Positions 1 through 6,604 of a DNA stretch of 10,642 nucleotides are shown piece after piece. How positions within the stretch are numbered: position 1 is the first letter of the stretch; each line of letters starts with the position of its first letter. The notes below the pieces were generated by a model that saw only the letters and a list, made by a program, of their open reading frames with translations, searched no databases and was not told the DNA's origin. Both the position numbers and the translations under genes were made by a program. This stretch comes from Burkholderiales bacterium. Lineage in GTDB: Bacteria > Pseudomonadota > Gammaproteobacteria > Burkholderiales > SG8-39. The stretch spans positions 1-10,642 of the forward strand of contig JAICPQ010000075.1 in NCBI GenBank assembly GCA_025929745.1, read 5' to 3'.

Positions 1-31
1 GCCGATCGGCAAGAGCGGAGGAACCAACACC

Positions 32-70
32 ATGAAGATCGTCCGGGTCGGGGAGCACTTGAAGCCATGA
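32..70 (+). other. Short leader-like reading frame or remnant of a gene start
   Basis: A 12-codon frame (MKIVRVGEHLKP, then TGA) is preceded by a good GGAGG ribosome site at 17-21, ten bases upstream of the ATG. It ends in an ATGA overlap with a four-codon frame (67-81), whose TGA directly abuts the ATG of the binding-protein gene at 82. It could be a translated leader that couples translation, or the surviving 5' end of a deleted gene. The N-terminus faintly resembles fumarylacetoacetate-hydrolase-family starts, but it is too short to assign. The low confidence reflects its length. Confidence 0.25.
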
Positions 71-81
71 ACGTGCGTTGA

Positions 82-1063
82 ATGATTCAGAGGCGCAGCC
101 TCGCTGGGGTCATCATTGCGGGGGTGCTACTCATTGCGTCGTCCCTCATAGGCGCGCAGCCGTCGCAAACGGTGCCGCAGGTAGCGATGCTGCTCACCGG
201 GTCGCCGTCGGACGGCGACCGAATGACCGCCGCCTTTCGCGGCGGGCTTCGCGACCTCGGTTATGTTGAGGGACGTAACATTGTGGTGCTGGCTCGCTGG
301 GCGGAGACCCCGCAGCGCCTGTCCGAGCTGGCCGCGGAAGTCGTCCGGAACAATGTCGACGTGATTGTTACGCAGGGAACGCCGGCGGCCCGCGCCGCGA
401 AGCGCGCGACACACACCATTCCGATTGTTATGGCTACAAGCGGGGATCCCGTGGCGGTAGGGCTGGTCGCGAGTCTGGCCCGGCCCGGTGGCAACGTGAC
501 CGGCAACACGATTTTGGCGCCGGATCTCAACGGAAAGCGGCTCGAGTTGATCAAGGACCTGGTTCCCGGCATCTCGCGCATCGCCGTCCTCGCGAATCCA
601 ACGAACCCGATTACCGCTGTGGATATCAAGGCCGCGCAAGCGGCGGCCAAGGGTCTCGGCGTATCGCTTCAAGTGTTGGAGGTCCGCGAGCACAACGATT
701 TTGACCGAGCGTTCACAGCTGCAAGAGAGTCCGGAGCCGGCGCACTGCTGGTACTAGCCCTTCATCCTGGCCAATCGGGCGCGAATCGCGAAGCTGGCGC
801 TCGCAGGTCGACTGCCGGCGGTGCTCGGAATCAGCGGGTTCGCCGAGGCCGGCGGCCTCGCCGATTACGGCCCGGACCTCACGGCAATGTTTCGGCGAGC
901 GGCCACGTACATCGATAAGATCCTCAAGGGCGCCAAGCCGGCCGATCTGCCGGTGGAACAGCCGACCCGGCTCGAGTTGGTAATCAACACCCGGACCGCT
1001 AAAGCGCTCAATCTGCAAATACCCCCGTCGATCTTGCTGCGGGCTGATCGCATCATCAATTGA
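82..1063 (+). pseudogene. ABC transporter substrate-binding protein (ABC_sub_bind family), frameshifted
   Basis: This encodes a periplasmic binding protein of the ABC_sub_bind family (TrpX/YtfQ-like fold), which captures a small solute for an ABC importer. It begins with a Sec signal peptide: MIQRRS, a hydrophobic stretch, and cleavage after about SLIGA. The family pattern follows: an early MLLTGSPSDGDR stretch, FRGGLRDLGYVEGRN, VIVTQGTPAARAAK, and SGDPVAVGLVASLARPGGNVTG. The frame of the first part stays good through GALLVLA (about 757). Homology then continues one frame over as PFILANRARIAKLALAGRLPAVLG and runs to LRADRIIN and TGA at 1061-1063. A stop at 755-757 in the second frame places the shift at about 757-760. 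Joined, the product would be about 326 residues, normal for the family. Either the gene is inactive or one base is an assembly error. No permease or ATPase lies beside it. Confidence 0.85.
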
Positions 1064-1102
1064 CGAGTGACCGGAAAGCGTGGAATACCCTATCGACCGA
1101 GT

Positions 1103-1110
1103 GACTGAGG
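1103..1110 (+). promoter_or_regulatory. Ribosome binding site of the cupin gene
   Basis: GACTGAGG lies eight bases before the ATG at 1119. It favours that start over an in-frame GTG at 1080, which has no comparable site and would add residues not typical of a cupin N-terminus. Confidence 0.5.
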
Positions 1111-1118
1111 ACTTGCCG

Positions 1119-1535
1119 ATGACCGACCTGAACCTGCCGCCGCTTGCCTCGCGCTTTATCGACGTGGAATCCCTGCCCTGGGAAAAAACCCGCTATCCCG
1201 GCGTCGAGCAGAAGACCCTGCTGGTCGAGAAGGAGTCCGGGCTCCTTACGGCGCTCATGCGCATGGCGCCGGGCGCGAAGCTGCCCGACCATGAGCACGT
1301 CAAGGTCGAGCAGACCTACGTGCTGGAAGGCGAGCTGCACTGCCCCGAGGGAATTTGCAGGCCAGGCCAGTTCGTCTGGCGTCCCGCCGGCAGCCGCCAC
1401 CACGCGTGGGCCGGCCCCAAGGGTGGGCTCTTCCTCGCCATGTTCCAGGCGCCGAACAAGTTCTTCCAGTCCGACGGCGCGGTGACCGACTTTCTCGGCC
1501 GCGACTGGAAGGAAACCTGGGGGTCGAAGGGTTAG
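1119..1535 (+). CDS. Cupin domain protein (ChrR-like cupin)
   Basis: This is a single-domain cupin of 138 residues, probably cytoplasmic since no signal peptide is seen. The metal-binding set of cupin motif 1 is present as H58, H60 and E64 (DHEHVKVEQTYVLEG). Motif 2 supplies a histidine at H94 or H95 (PAGSRHHAW) after the typical PGQFVWRPAGS turn. The layout resembles the ChrR-type cupin found in anti-sigma factors and in stand-alone sensors or dioxygenases. No zinc-binding anti-sigma N-terminal domain precedes it, so an anti-sigma role is not supported. It could be a small dioxygenase, an isomerase or a binding protein. It lies 55 bases after the broken binding-protein gene. Its TAG stop sits in the TTAG that borders the insertion at 1536-1674. 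Confidence 0.8.
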   Translation: MTDLNLPPLASRFIDVESLPWEKTRYPGVEQKTLLVEKESGLLTALMRMAPGAKLPDHEHVKVEQTYVLEGELHCPEGICRPGQFVWRPAGSRHHAWAGPKGGLFLAMFQAPNKFFQSDGAVTDFLGRDWKETWGSKG

Positions 1536-1674
1536 CAGCTTGTTGAAAGAGTCTTGCGGGGCCCGCGAAACTCGAGAACGACAGACAACATAGCTCTGAA
1601 AGGCACGGGCGGCCTATAGGTTGTGGTCGATTCTGTGTAGCGCGGCCGTCCGCCGATACCTTTTCAGCAACCTG
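1536..1674. mobile_element. MITE-like insertion, about 139 bp
   Basis: The only non-coding stretch longer than 100 bases in the window begins CAGCTTGTTGAAAGAGT (1536-1552). It ends with the imperfect reverse complement of that, ACCTTTTCAGCAACCTG (1658-1674), with 13 of 17 positions matching. TTAG flanks it on both sides (1532-1535 and 1675-1678), as a 4-bp target duplication would. There is no transposase inside, so it would need a transposase supplied in trans. A YTAR-type 4-bp target is known for part of the IS5 family, but I cannot assign a family. The interior has no gene and no obvious rho-independent terminator. Confidence 0.6.
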
Positions 1675-2685
1675 TTAGGTAGCTCGCCCTAGGTATAAGT
1701 CGCGCCCGGCCGGCAGGGCGCGAATTTTCCCGTCGGCGACGTTGCGCGGCAGCATCCAGAACCCGCAATCGGGGTGGATGTACTTCACGCGGCCCTTACC
1801 GAGCGTGTTTTCGGCGCGCTCGATGGCGCGCGCGACGTCATCGGGCTTCTCGATCTCGGTTCGCTTGATATCTACTACGCCGAGGCCGAAGCCGATGTCC
1901 TTGCGCAGATCCTTGAACACGGCGAGCTCGTCCGGCGGGCGGTGCGCGGTTTCCATCACGATGTGGTCGACCTTGAGCGCGTTCAGATACTCGACGAGCT
2001 TCGCCCACGTGCCCTTCTGGATCGATTGTCCGCCGTAGTTTCCGAAGCAGAGGTGCACTGCCGCTTTGCTTTTCTTTGGAACTGCATCTAGTACCTTGTT
2101 GATGGCAGCCGCCGCCCATTTCCACTCGTCCGGGTGGCCGGGCAGATTGGCCTCGTCGAGCTGAACCACATCCGCGTCGAGGTGCTTCACCTGCTCCGCG
2201 AGCACGTCGGCGATCGCGTGCGCAAGCTTTTCGGCGCTGCCGTAATGCCGGTCGTGCAGCGTTTTCGCCAGCATGTGCGGCCCGGTGAGCGTGAATTTCA
2301 GCGGCTTGGTCGCGAGCGCCTTCGCGCGCGCGCACGGCAGTTTGAGATTGAGCGTGCCTGCGCCGATCTCGCCCTCGACCACGCCGGGCGGCTTCGCGCG
2401 GAAGCGCATGCCCGCGCTGCGCGAGTAGTCGAGCCACTCGGAAAAGCCGATGTCCGAGCGCACGCCGGCCATCGGCCGCACGAAGTACTCGATCATGCCG
2501 TTGGTCTCGGGATGATTGACGTCGAAGCGGTAGAGCTCGCCGTCGGCGACCAGGTCGATTCCCGCCTGCTCCTGCGTCGCGATCACGACACGCGTCGCGT
2601 CGAGAAGCGCCTGCTGCGACGGCGCGCGCGCGAGCCAGTCCGGAAGCGGATACGAGCCGACGACGGTGGTCAGAATGCGTTCCAT
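1675..2685 (-). CDS. Short MetE-core protein (cobalamin-independent methionine synthase II-like)
   Basis: This 336-residue protein matches the catalytic C-terminal barrel of MetE and lacks the N-terminal half of the roughly 750-residue enzyme. MetE moves a methyl group from a methyl donor to a thiol bound on zinc. The zinc ligands are visible as H211 and C213 (VHLCFGNYGG), E245 (VMETAHR) and C307 (IHPDCGFW). QLDEANLPG matches the MetE QIDEPAL-type substrate loop. The N-terminus MERILTTVVGSYPLPDWL is typical of short archaeal and bacterial MetE relatives, which fixes the start at 2685. The frame stays open to 3195, but that extension only mirrors the opposite gene. The methyl donor and acceptor are unknown; short MetE relatives include corrinoid-linked methyltransferases. 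The reading frame ends at the border of the 139-bp insertion. Confidence 0.85.
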   Translation of the reverse strand: MERILTTVVGSYPLPDWLARAPSQQALLDATRVVIATQEQAGIDLVADGELYRFDVNHPETNGMIEYFVRPMAGVRSDIGFSEWLDYSRSAGMRFRAKPPGVVEGEIGAGTLNLKLPCARAKALATKPLKFTLTGPHMLAKTLHDRHYGSAEKLAHAIADVLAEQVKHLDADVVQLDEANLPGHPDEWKWAAAAINKVLDAVPKKSKAAVHLCFGNYGGQSIQKGTWAKLVEYLNALKVDHIVMETAHRPPDELAVFKDLRKDIGFGLGVVDIKRTEIEKPDDVARAIERAENTLGKGRVKYIHPDCGFWMLPRNVADGKIRALPAGRDLYLGRAT

Positions 2686-2691
2686 TCGTGG

Positions 2692-2697
2692 ATTATA
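2692..2697 (-). promoter_or_regulatory. -10 box of the MetE-like gene (TATAAT)
   Basis: A perfect TATAAT on the minus strand ends seven bases before the ATG at 2685, so transcription would begin at or next to that ATG and yield a leaderless mRNA. No Shine-Dalgarno sequence precedes the start. No good -35 box is visible at the usual spacing. Confidence 0.5.
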
Positions 2698-2701
2698 GAA
2701 T
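2696..2701 (+). promoter_or_regulatory. -10 box of the 2708 operon (TAGAAT)
   Basis: TAGAAT ends seven bases before the ATG at 2708, again predicting a leaderless transcript. It overlaps the opposing TATAAT by two bases, so the two promoters should compete for polymerase. There is no Shine-Dalgarno sequence before 2708. Confidence 0.4.
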
Positions 2702-2707
2702 TGGGCG

Positions 2708-3721
2708 ATGCGCGGCTTCGCAAGCGTGGAGGAGCTCGAGGAGTTCATGACGCGGCCCACGCGCGAGCTCGAGGCGGATCTCGCGCACGCCGACGGCGAC
2801 CTGATCATCCTGGGCGTGGGCGGCAAGATGGGCCCGACGCTCGCGCGCATGGCGAAGCGCGCCGCGCCGGCGAAACGCGTCATCGGTGTCGCGCGCTTCT
2901 CCGAAAAAGGTCTCAAGGAGAAGCTGCAAAGCCAGGGCATCGAGTGCCTGGCCTGCGATCTTCTCGATCGCGCGACGCTCGAGCGTCTCCCGCGCGCGAA
3001 GAACGTGGTGTTCATGGCGGGCCACAAGTTCGGCGCCGCCGGCGACCCTTCTTTCACCTGGGCCATGAATGTCGCCGTGCCGTTCATGGTGGCGGAGGCG
3101 TTCCGCGAATCACGCATCGTCGTCTTCTCGACCGCCTGCGTGTACCCGTATGTAAGCGTGCATGGCGCCGGCGCCCCGGAAGACATGCCGACCACGCCGC
3201 CGCCGGGCGATTATGCAAGCTCGTGCGTTGGGCGCGAGCAGATGTTCCTGCACGCTTCGCGCCGCTACGGCACGCCCGGGCGCCTGGTACGGCTCTCCTA
3301 CGCCATCGATATGCGCTACGGGGTGTTGCATGACGTCGCTTCCGCCGTTTTCGACGCGAAACCCGTGGCGCTCGGCATGGGCTACGCCAACGTGATCTGG
3401 CAGGGCGACGCGAACGAGCAATCGCTGCGCCTGCTCGCGCACTGCACCTCACCTGCAACTCCGCTCAACGTGAGCGGCCCGAAGACAAGCGTGCGTTTGC
3501 TCGCGGAAGAGTTCGGCAAGCGCTTCTCCAGGCGACCGAATTTCTCGGGCACCGAAGCCACCACCGCCTGGCTGGTGGATACGGCCGAGTCGAAGAAATT
3601 GCTGGGAGCGCCTCGCGTGCCGCTCGAAACGATGATCGACTGGGTTGCCGACTGGGTCGGGCGCGGTCAGCCGAGCTTGGGCAAGCCGACGCACTTCGAG
3701 ACGCGTGACGGGAAGTATTGA
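2708..3721 (+). CDS. NAD-dependent epimerase/dehydratase-like protein (extended SDR)
   Basis: This 337-residue protein has a Rossmann fold. The dinucleotide motif is G36-V-G-G-K-M-G42, following a roughly 30-residue lead (SVEELEEFMTRPTRELEADL) that seems typical of this SDR subgroup. Strand ends are visible as VIGVARFS, CLACDLLD and VVFMAGHK. VVFSTACVYPY carries the serine region, and Y169 is the catalytic tyrosine candidate in DYASSCVGRE. The usual YxxxK lysine is replaced by C173, so this may be a sugar-nucleotide binder or an SDR with altered chemistry. No membrane segment or signal peptide is seen. The start at 2708 gives the leaderless arrangement. An in-frame ATG at 2747 has purine-rich sequence nearby, but using it would cut off the lead segment. 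It is the first gene of a tight four-gene operon. Confidence 0.8.
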   Translation: MRGFASVEELEEFMTRPTRELEADLAHADGDLIILGVGGKMGPTLARMAKRAAPAKRVIGVARFSEKGLKEKLQSQGIECLACDLLDRATLERLPRAKNVVFMAGHKFGAAGDPSFTWAMNVAVPFMVAEAFRESRIVVFSTACVYPYVSVHGAGAPEDMPTTPPPGDYASSCVGREQMFLHASRRYGTPGRLVRLSYAIDMRYGVLHDVASAVFDAKPVALGMGYANVIWQGDANEQSLRLLAHCTSPATPLNVSGPKTSVRLLAEEFGKRFSRRPNFSGTEATTAWLVDTAESKKLLGAPRVPLETMIDWVADWVGRGQPSLGKPTHFETRDGKY

Positions 3722-4529
3722 GCACCCGCTCGGCGAGCAACACCTCGCCGGCTGCCTCGCGCTCTCCAGGGCGGCGAACTGGAACCAGAACGAGGCCGAC
3801 TGGCGCCTCATGCTCGCGACCGGCCACGGCTGGGGTATCACGCTCCTCGACGGCACGCTCGCCGCCTCCACGCTTGTTCTTCCGTACCAGACCTTCGCCT
3901 GGATCAGCATGGTGCTCGTGCTGCCCGAGCACCGAAGGAAGGGCTACGCCACGCATCTCCTGCGCGTAGCGCTCGCGGACCTGCGTAATCGGGCTCTGAC
4001 CCCGATTCTCGACGCCACGCCGGCAGGCCGCGAGGTGTACCGTCAGGAAGGCTTCCGCGACACCTGGACCTTCAAGCGCTTCCAGCTCGAAAAAGGGGTC
4101 AGGACCCTTTTTCCGGAAAAAGGGCCGGACTCCGCCCTGGCGTGGGAGAAGGTCCTTCGGCTCGACCGCGAAGCCTTCGGCGCAAGCCGCGAGCCGCTGC
4201 TGCGCAACCTCGCGACTCGATTGCCGCGCGCGGCCTTTTTCACCGAAGATGGCTTCGTCCTTGGCCGGGAAGGAAGAGAAGCCCTGCAAGTTGGGCCTCT
4301 CGTCGCCCGCCACGAGGACGCTGCCATCGGCCTGCTTTCGCAGGCGTTGCGCGCGATCGCGCCGCCGCTCTACGTAGATGCGGTGGACCACGCGCCGCGG
4401 CTGCAGCAGTGGCTGACGAAGCAGGGCTTCGTCTTCCAGCGACCGTTTACCCGCATGGTGCATGGCGCAGGGCGCGCGCCGGGAAACGAGAGGCTCGTCT
4501 ATCTTGTGGCCGGGCCTGAGCTCGGCTAG
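3705..4529 (+). CDS. Two-domain GNAT N-acetyltransferase
   Basis: This 274-residue cytoplasmic protein transfers an acetyl group from acetyl-CoA to an amine that cannot be named. The N-terminal GNAT domain (about residues 5-125) has the acetyl-CoA pyrophosphate loop R77-R-K-G80-Y-A82, preceded by the strand ISMVLVLPEH. The C-terminal domain (about 145-274) resembles Acetyltransf_18: EAFGASREPLLRNL, QVGPLVARHEDAAI and QGFVFQRPFTRM. The linker, about residues 129-141, is encoded by a REP-like palindrome. GTG at 3705 is the best start, though with only a weak ribosome site; the next in-frame ATG (3810) would delete the first strand and helix. It overlaps the upstream gene by 17 bases, and its stop overlaps the ribosome site of the next gene. 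Confidence 0.8.
   Translation: MTGSIEHPLGEQHLAGCLALSRAANWNQNEADWRLMLATGHGWGITLLDGTLAASTLVLPYQTFAWISMVLVLPEHRRKGYATHLLRVALADLRNRALTPILDATPAGREVYRQEGFRDTWTFKRFQLEKGVRTLFPEKGPDSALAWEKVLRLDREAFGASREPLLRNLATRLPRAAFFTEDGFVLGREGREALQVGPLVARHEDAAIGLLSQALRAIAPPLYVDAVDHAPRLQQWLTKQGFVFQRPFTRMVHGAGRAPGNERLVYLVAGPELG
4090..4124. repeat. REP-like double palindrome inside the GNAT gene
   Basis: The perfect 20-base palindrome CCCTTTTTCCGGAAAAAGGG lies at 4105-4124. Just upstream, AAAAAGGGGTC (4090-4100) can also pair with GACCCTTTTT (4103-4112), so the three arms compete to form two different hairpins. A5G4-T5C3 cores of this kind resemble repetitive extragenic palindromes. The segment is in frame and encodes the linker EKGVRTLFPEKGPDS between two domains. 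Confidence 0.6.
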
Positions 4530-4533
4530 GAGG
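4528..4533 (+). promoter_or_regulatory. Ribosome binding site selecting a TTG start
   Basis: A perfect AGGAGG shares its first two bases with the upstream TAG stop and lies five bases before TTG at 4539. It supports the TTG start and translational coupling with the GNAT gene. Confidence 0.7.
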
Positions 4534-4538
4534 GTCCC

Positions 4539-6095
4539 TTGTCCTACGACTTTATCGTCATCGGCGCCGGGCACAACGGCCTCGCCTGTGCCGCCTATCT
4601 CGCAAGAGCGGGCGCTAAGGTGCTCGTGCTGGAGCGAAGCGCCCGCGTAGGCGGCGGCTGCCACACCGCGGAAGCGACGCTGCCGGGCTTCAAGCACAAC
4701 CTCTGCTCGGTGGTGCACACCCACATTCCTTTGAGCCCGGTGTACCGCGACCTCGAGCTCGAGCGTCACGGCGTGCGCTACGTCTACCCCGATCACCTGC
4801 GCGGCACGATTTTCCCCGGCCACAAGAGCCTCGTCATGCACCGGGATGCGGACAAGATGGCGGCCGAGCTCGGCAAATTTTCCGCGCGTGATGCACGCAC
4901 CTTCAGGCAGCTCGTCGCCGACTACGGCGAATTCATCGACTCGACGTACCTTCCGCTCATGTACTCGCCGCCGCTGCCGCCGTCGCTGCAGAGCGCCCAG
5001 CTCGAGCAATCCGAGGAAGGGCGGCAGCTCTTGCAGTGGCAGGCGGCCACGCCGGTGCAGCTCCTAAGCGAGCTCTTCGAGAGCGAGGAAGTGAAGGTGC
5101 ATTTCCTCGCGCGCATGACGGTGCTCGGGTTCGCGCCCGACCAGTTCGGGCAGGGTTGGATCTGCCTCTTTCGCATCCTCAAGGCGGAGGCGCCCATCTG
5201 CGTCGGCGGCTCGCAGCAGCTTGCGCACGGCCTTAGAAGCGCGCTCGAGGCCGGCGGCGGCGTGGTGCGCACCGACAGCGCGGTGAAACGAATCCTCCTG
5301 CGTGGCAACAAGGCTGTCGGCGTCGAGCTCATGGACGGCGAGCGCATCGCGGCCGCGAAGGCGCTCGTCACCAACGTCGAGCCAAAGAAGAGCTTCCTCT
5401 CCATGGTCGGCGAAGAATTCCTGCCGCAGTCCTTCGCCACCCGGGTCAGGAACTACCATTCCCGCGGGCGCTCGCTTTTCGTGCTGCACCTCGCGCTCTC
5501 CGAGCCGCCGCAGTACCGGGCCGGCGCGCACAACCCGCCGGTGAACGTGGCCTTCAGCCAGGAGATGTTCGGCGGCAGCGTGCACGACCAGGTCCGCGCC
5601 TACCAGGAGATCGCGCTTGGAAGCGCGCCGCGCAAGGAGATGCTGCAGATCACGCTGCCGACGCTGTACGACCCTTCGCAGGCTCCCGCGGGAAAGCACA
5701 CCGCGGTCGTGTGGCAGTACGCGCCGTACGCGCTCGAAGGGGGCTGGCCGAAGCTGAGAGACGAATACGCGCGGCACGTGCTCGGGCTCTGGCAGTCCTA
5801 CGCACCGAACATGACCCGGGACAAGGTGCTCGCCATGAAGATCCAGGACCCCACCGATACCGAGCGCCTGAACGACAATCTCGTGAACGGAGTCGACGTG
5901 GTGGGCGACATGACGCCCGACCAGATGGGGTACTTCAGACCATTCGCAGGCTGGTCGAGCTACCGCACGCCCATCGAGGGCCTGTACATGGCCGGCGGTT
6001 ACTGCCATCCGGGCGGCGGCGTGCACGCGGGCGCGGGGCACAACGCGGCGGGCGTCATCGTCGAGGACTTCACGCTCAAGAAGTGGTGGGGTTGA
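4539..6095 (+). CDS. FAD-dependent oxidoreductase, PYROXD2/phytoene desaturase-like
   Basis: This 518-residue flavoprotein belongs to the phytoene-desaturase/NAD(P)-FAD oxidoreductase superfamily. The FAD dinucleotide site is at the N-terminus: G9-A-G11-H-N-G14, with the ribose-binding acid E32 and then the RVGGG turn (36-40). YDFIVIGAGHNGL and DLELERHGVR look much like PYROXD2. The FAD C-terminal motif GLYMAGGYCHPGGGVHAGAG is intact near residues 487-505, with an invariant-type GGG. No signal peptide is present. The substrate is unknown. No carotenoid genes accompany it, so carotenoid desaturation is unlikely. It starts at TTG with a strong ribosome site, nine bases after the GNAT stop. Its TGA overlaps the ATG of the next gene by one base, so the two are probably translated as a pair. 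Confidence 0.85.
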   Translation: MSYDFIVIGAGHNGLACAAYLARAGAKVLVLERSARVGGGCHTAEATLPGFKHNLCSVVHTHIPLSPVYRDLELERHGVRYVYPDHLRGTIFPGHKSLVMHRDADKMAAELGKFSARDARTFRQLVADYGEFIDSTYLPLMYSPPLPPSLQSAQLEQSEEGRQLLQWQAATPVQLLSELFESEEVKVHFLARMTVLGFAPDQFGQGWICLFRILKAEAPICVGGSQQLAHGLRSALEAGGGVVRTDSAVKRILLRGNKAVGVELMDGERIAAAKALVTNVEPKKSFLSMVGEEFLPQSFATRVRNYHSRGRSLFVLHLALSEPPQYRAGAHNPPVNVAFSQEMFGGSVHDQVRAYQEIALGSAPRKEMLQITLPTLYDPSQAPAGKHTAVVWQYAPYALEGGWPKLRDEYARHVLGLWQSYAPNMTRDKVLAMKIQDPTDTERLNDNLVNGVDVVGDMTPDQMGYFRPFAGWSSYRTPIEGLYMAGGYCHPGGGVHAGAGHNAAGVIVEDFTLKKWWG

Positions 6096-6604
6096 TGCCC
6101 GAGCGCGAGGCCAGGTTCAACGTCAACGCGCCGCCGGCAGAGCTTTGGAAATTCCTGCGCGACTTCCGCGCGCTCTGCACCTGCATTCCGGGCGTCGAGC
6201 GCATCCACGTCGTGGACCAGCGCACGGCCGAGCTCACGGTGAAGGAGAAAGTCGGCGTCGTGCCGCTCACGGTGAACCTGCGCGCCGAAATCGATTCGGA
6301 AGAACCGCCGCGGCGGCTGCATGCCACTGCGCGGGCCGAGCATCTCACGATGGCGATCGAAGTCACGCTGCGGGCTGCCGGATCGGGCACCGAGCTCGTG
6401 AGTCACTTCGAGGTGAAGGGCGAGGGGCCGCTCAAGCCGGTGGTCGACCGGCTCTTCGACAAGCGCGCGGCCGAGCGGACCGCCCAGTTCGCGGAATGCA
6501 TCGGCAAACGCTTCGGCGCCGTCACCGCTCCGCGCGAGCCTCCTCTCGGGTGGCTCGCGCGTCTCTGGCGTCTCGTCAGGGGGCTTTCACGGCCTTCATC
6601 CTGA
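6095..6604 (+). CDS. CoxG-like SRPBCC protein
   Basis: This 169-residue protein has the SRPBCC (START-like) fold of CO-dehydrogenase subunit G, a family that binds hydrophobic ligands or membranes and can recruit molybdenum hydroxylases. The family pattern is visible: NVNAPPAELWKFLRDF, CIPGVERI, and the second half VTLRAAGSGTELVSHFEVKGEGPLKPVVDRLFDKRAAERTAQFAE. The tail, with WLARLWRLVRG, is amphipathic and could contact membrane. No CO-dehydrogenase large, medium or small subunit is near; instead it is fused by a TGATG overlap to the FAD oxidoreductase, which may be its partner. A weak GGTGGGG precedes the start. Its 3' end overlaps the convergent gene at 6576 by 29 bases. Confidence 0.8.
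   Translation: MPEREARFNVNAPPAELWKFLRDFRALCTCIPGVERIHVVDQRTAELTVKEKVGVVPLTVNLRAEIDSEEPPRRLHATARAEHLTMAIEVTLRAAGSGTELVSHFEVKGEGPLKPVVDRLFDKRAAERTAQFAECIGKRFGAVTAPREPPLGWLARLWRLVRGLSRPSS

Noticed and set aside
1064..1105. Eight-base direct repeat CGAGTGAC at 1064-1071 and 1098-1105, possible operator
   Set aside because: It is too short and has no symmetry; a repeat of this length is expected by chance in this many bases.
1080..1118. Upstream GTG start for the cupin gene at 1080
   Set aside because: There is no ribosome site for it, whereas the ATG at 1119 has a good one.
1182..1193. GGGAAAAAACCC palindrome-like run in the cupin gene
   Set aside because: It is short, inside a conserved coding region, and not repeated elsewhere in the window.
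2134..3333. Long plus-strand frame across the MetE-like gene and the SDR gene
   Set aside because: Its arginine-rich translation crosses the divergent promoter and contradicts two well-supported genes.
3465..5009. Very long open frame on the minus strand opposite the GNAT and oxidoreductase genes
   Set aside because: It is a product of high-GC codon use on the opposite strand. Its translation is rich in arginine and shows no family pattern, while the plus strand has clear domains.
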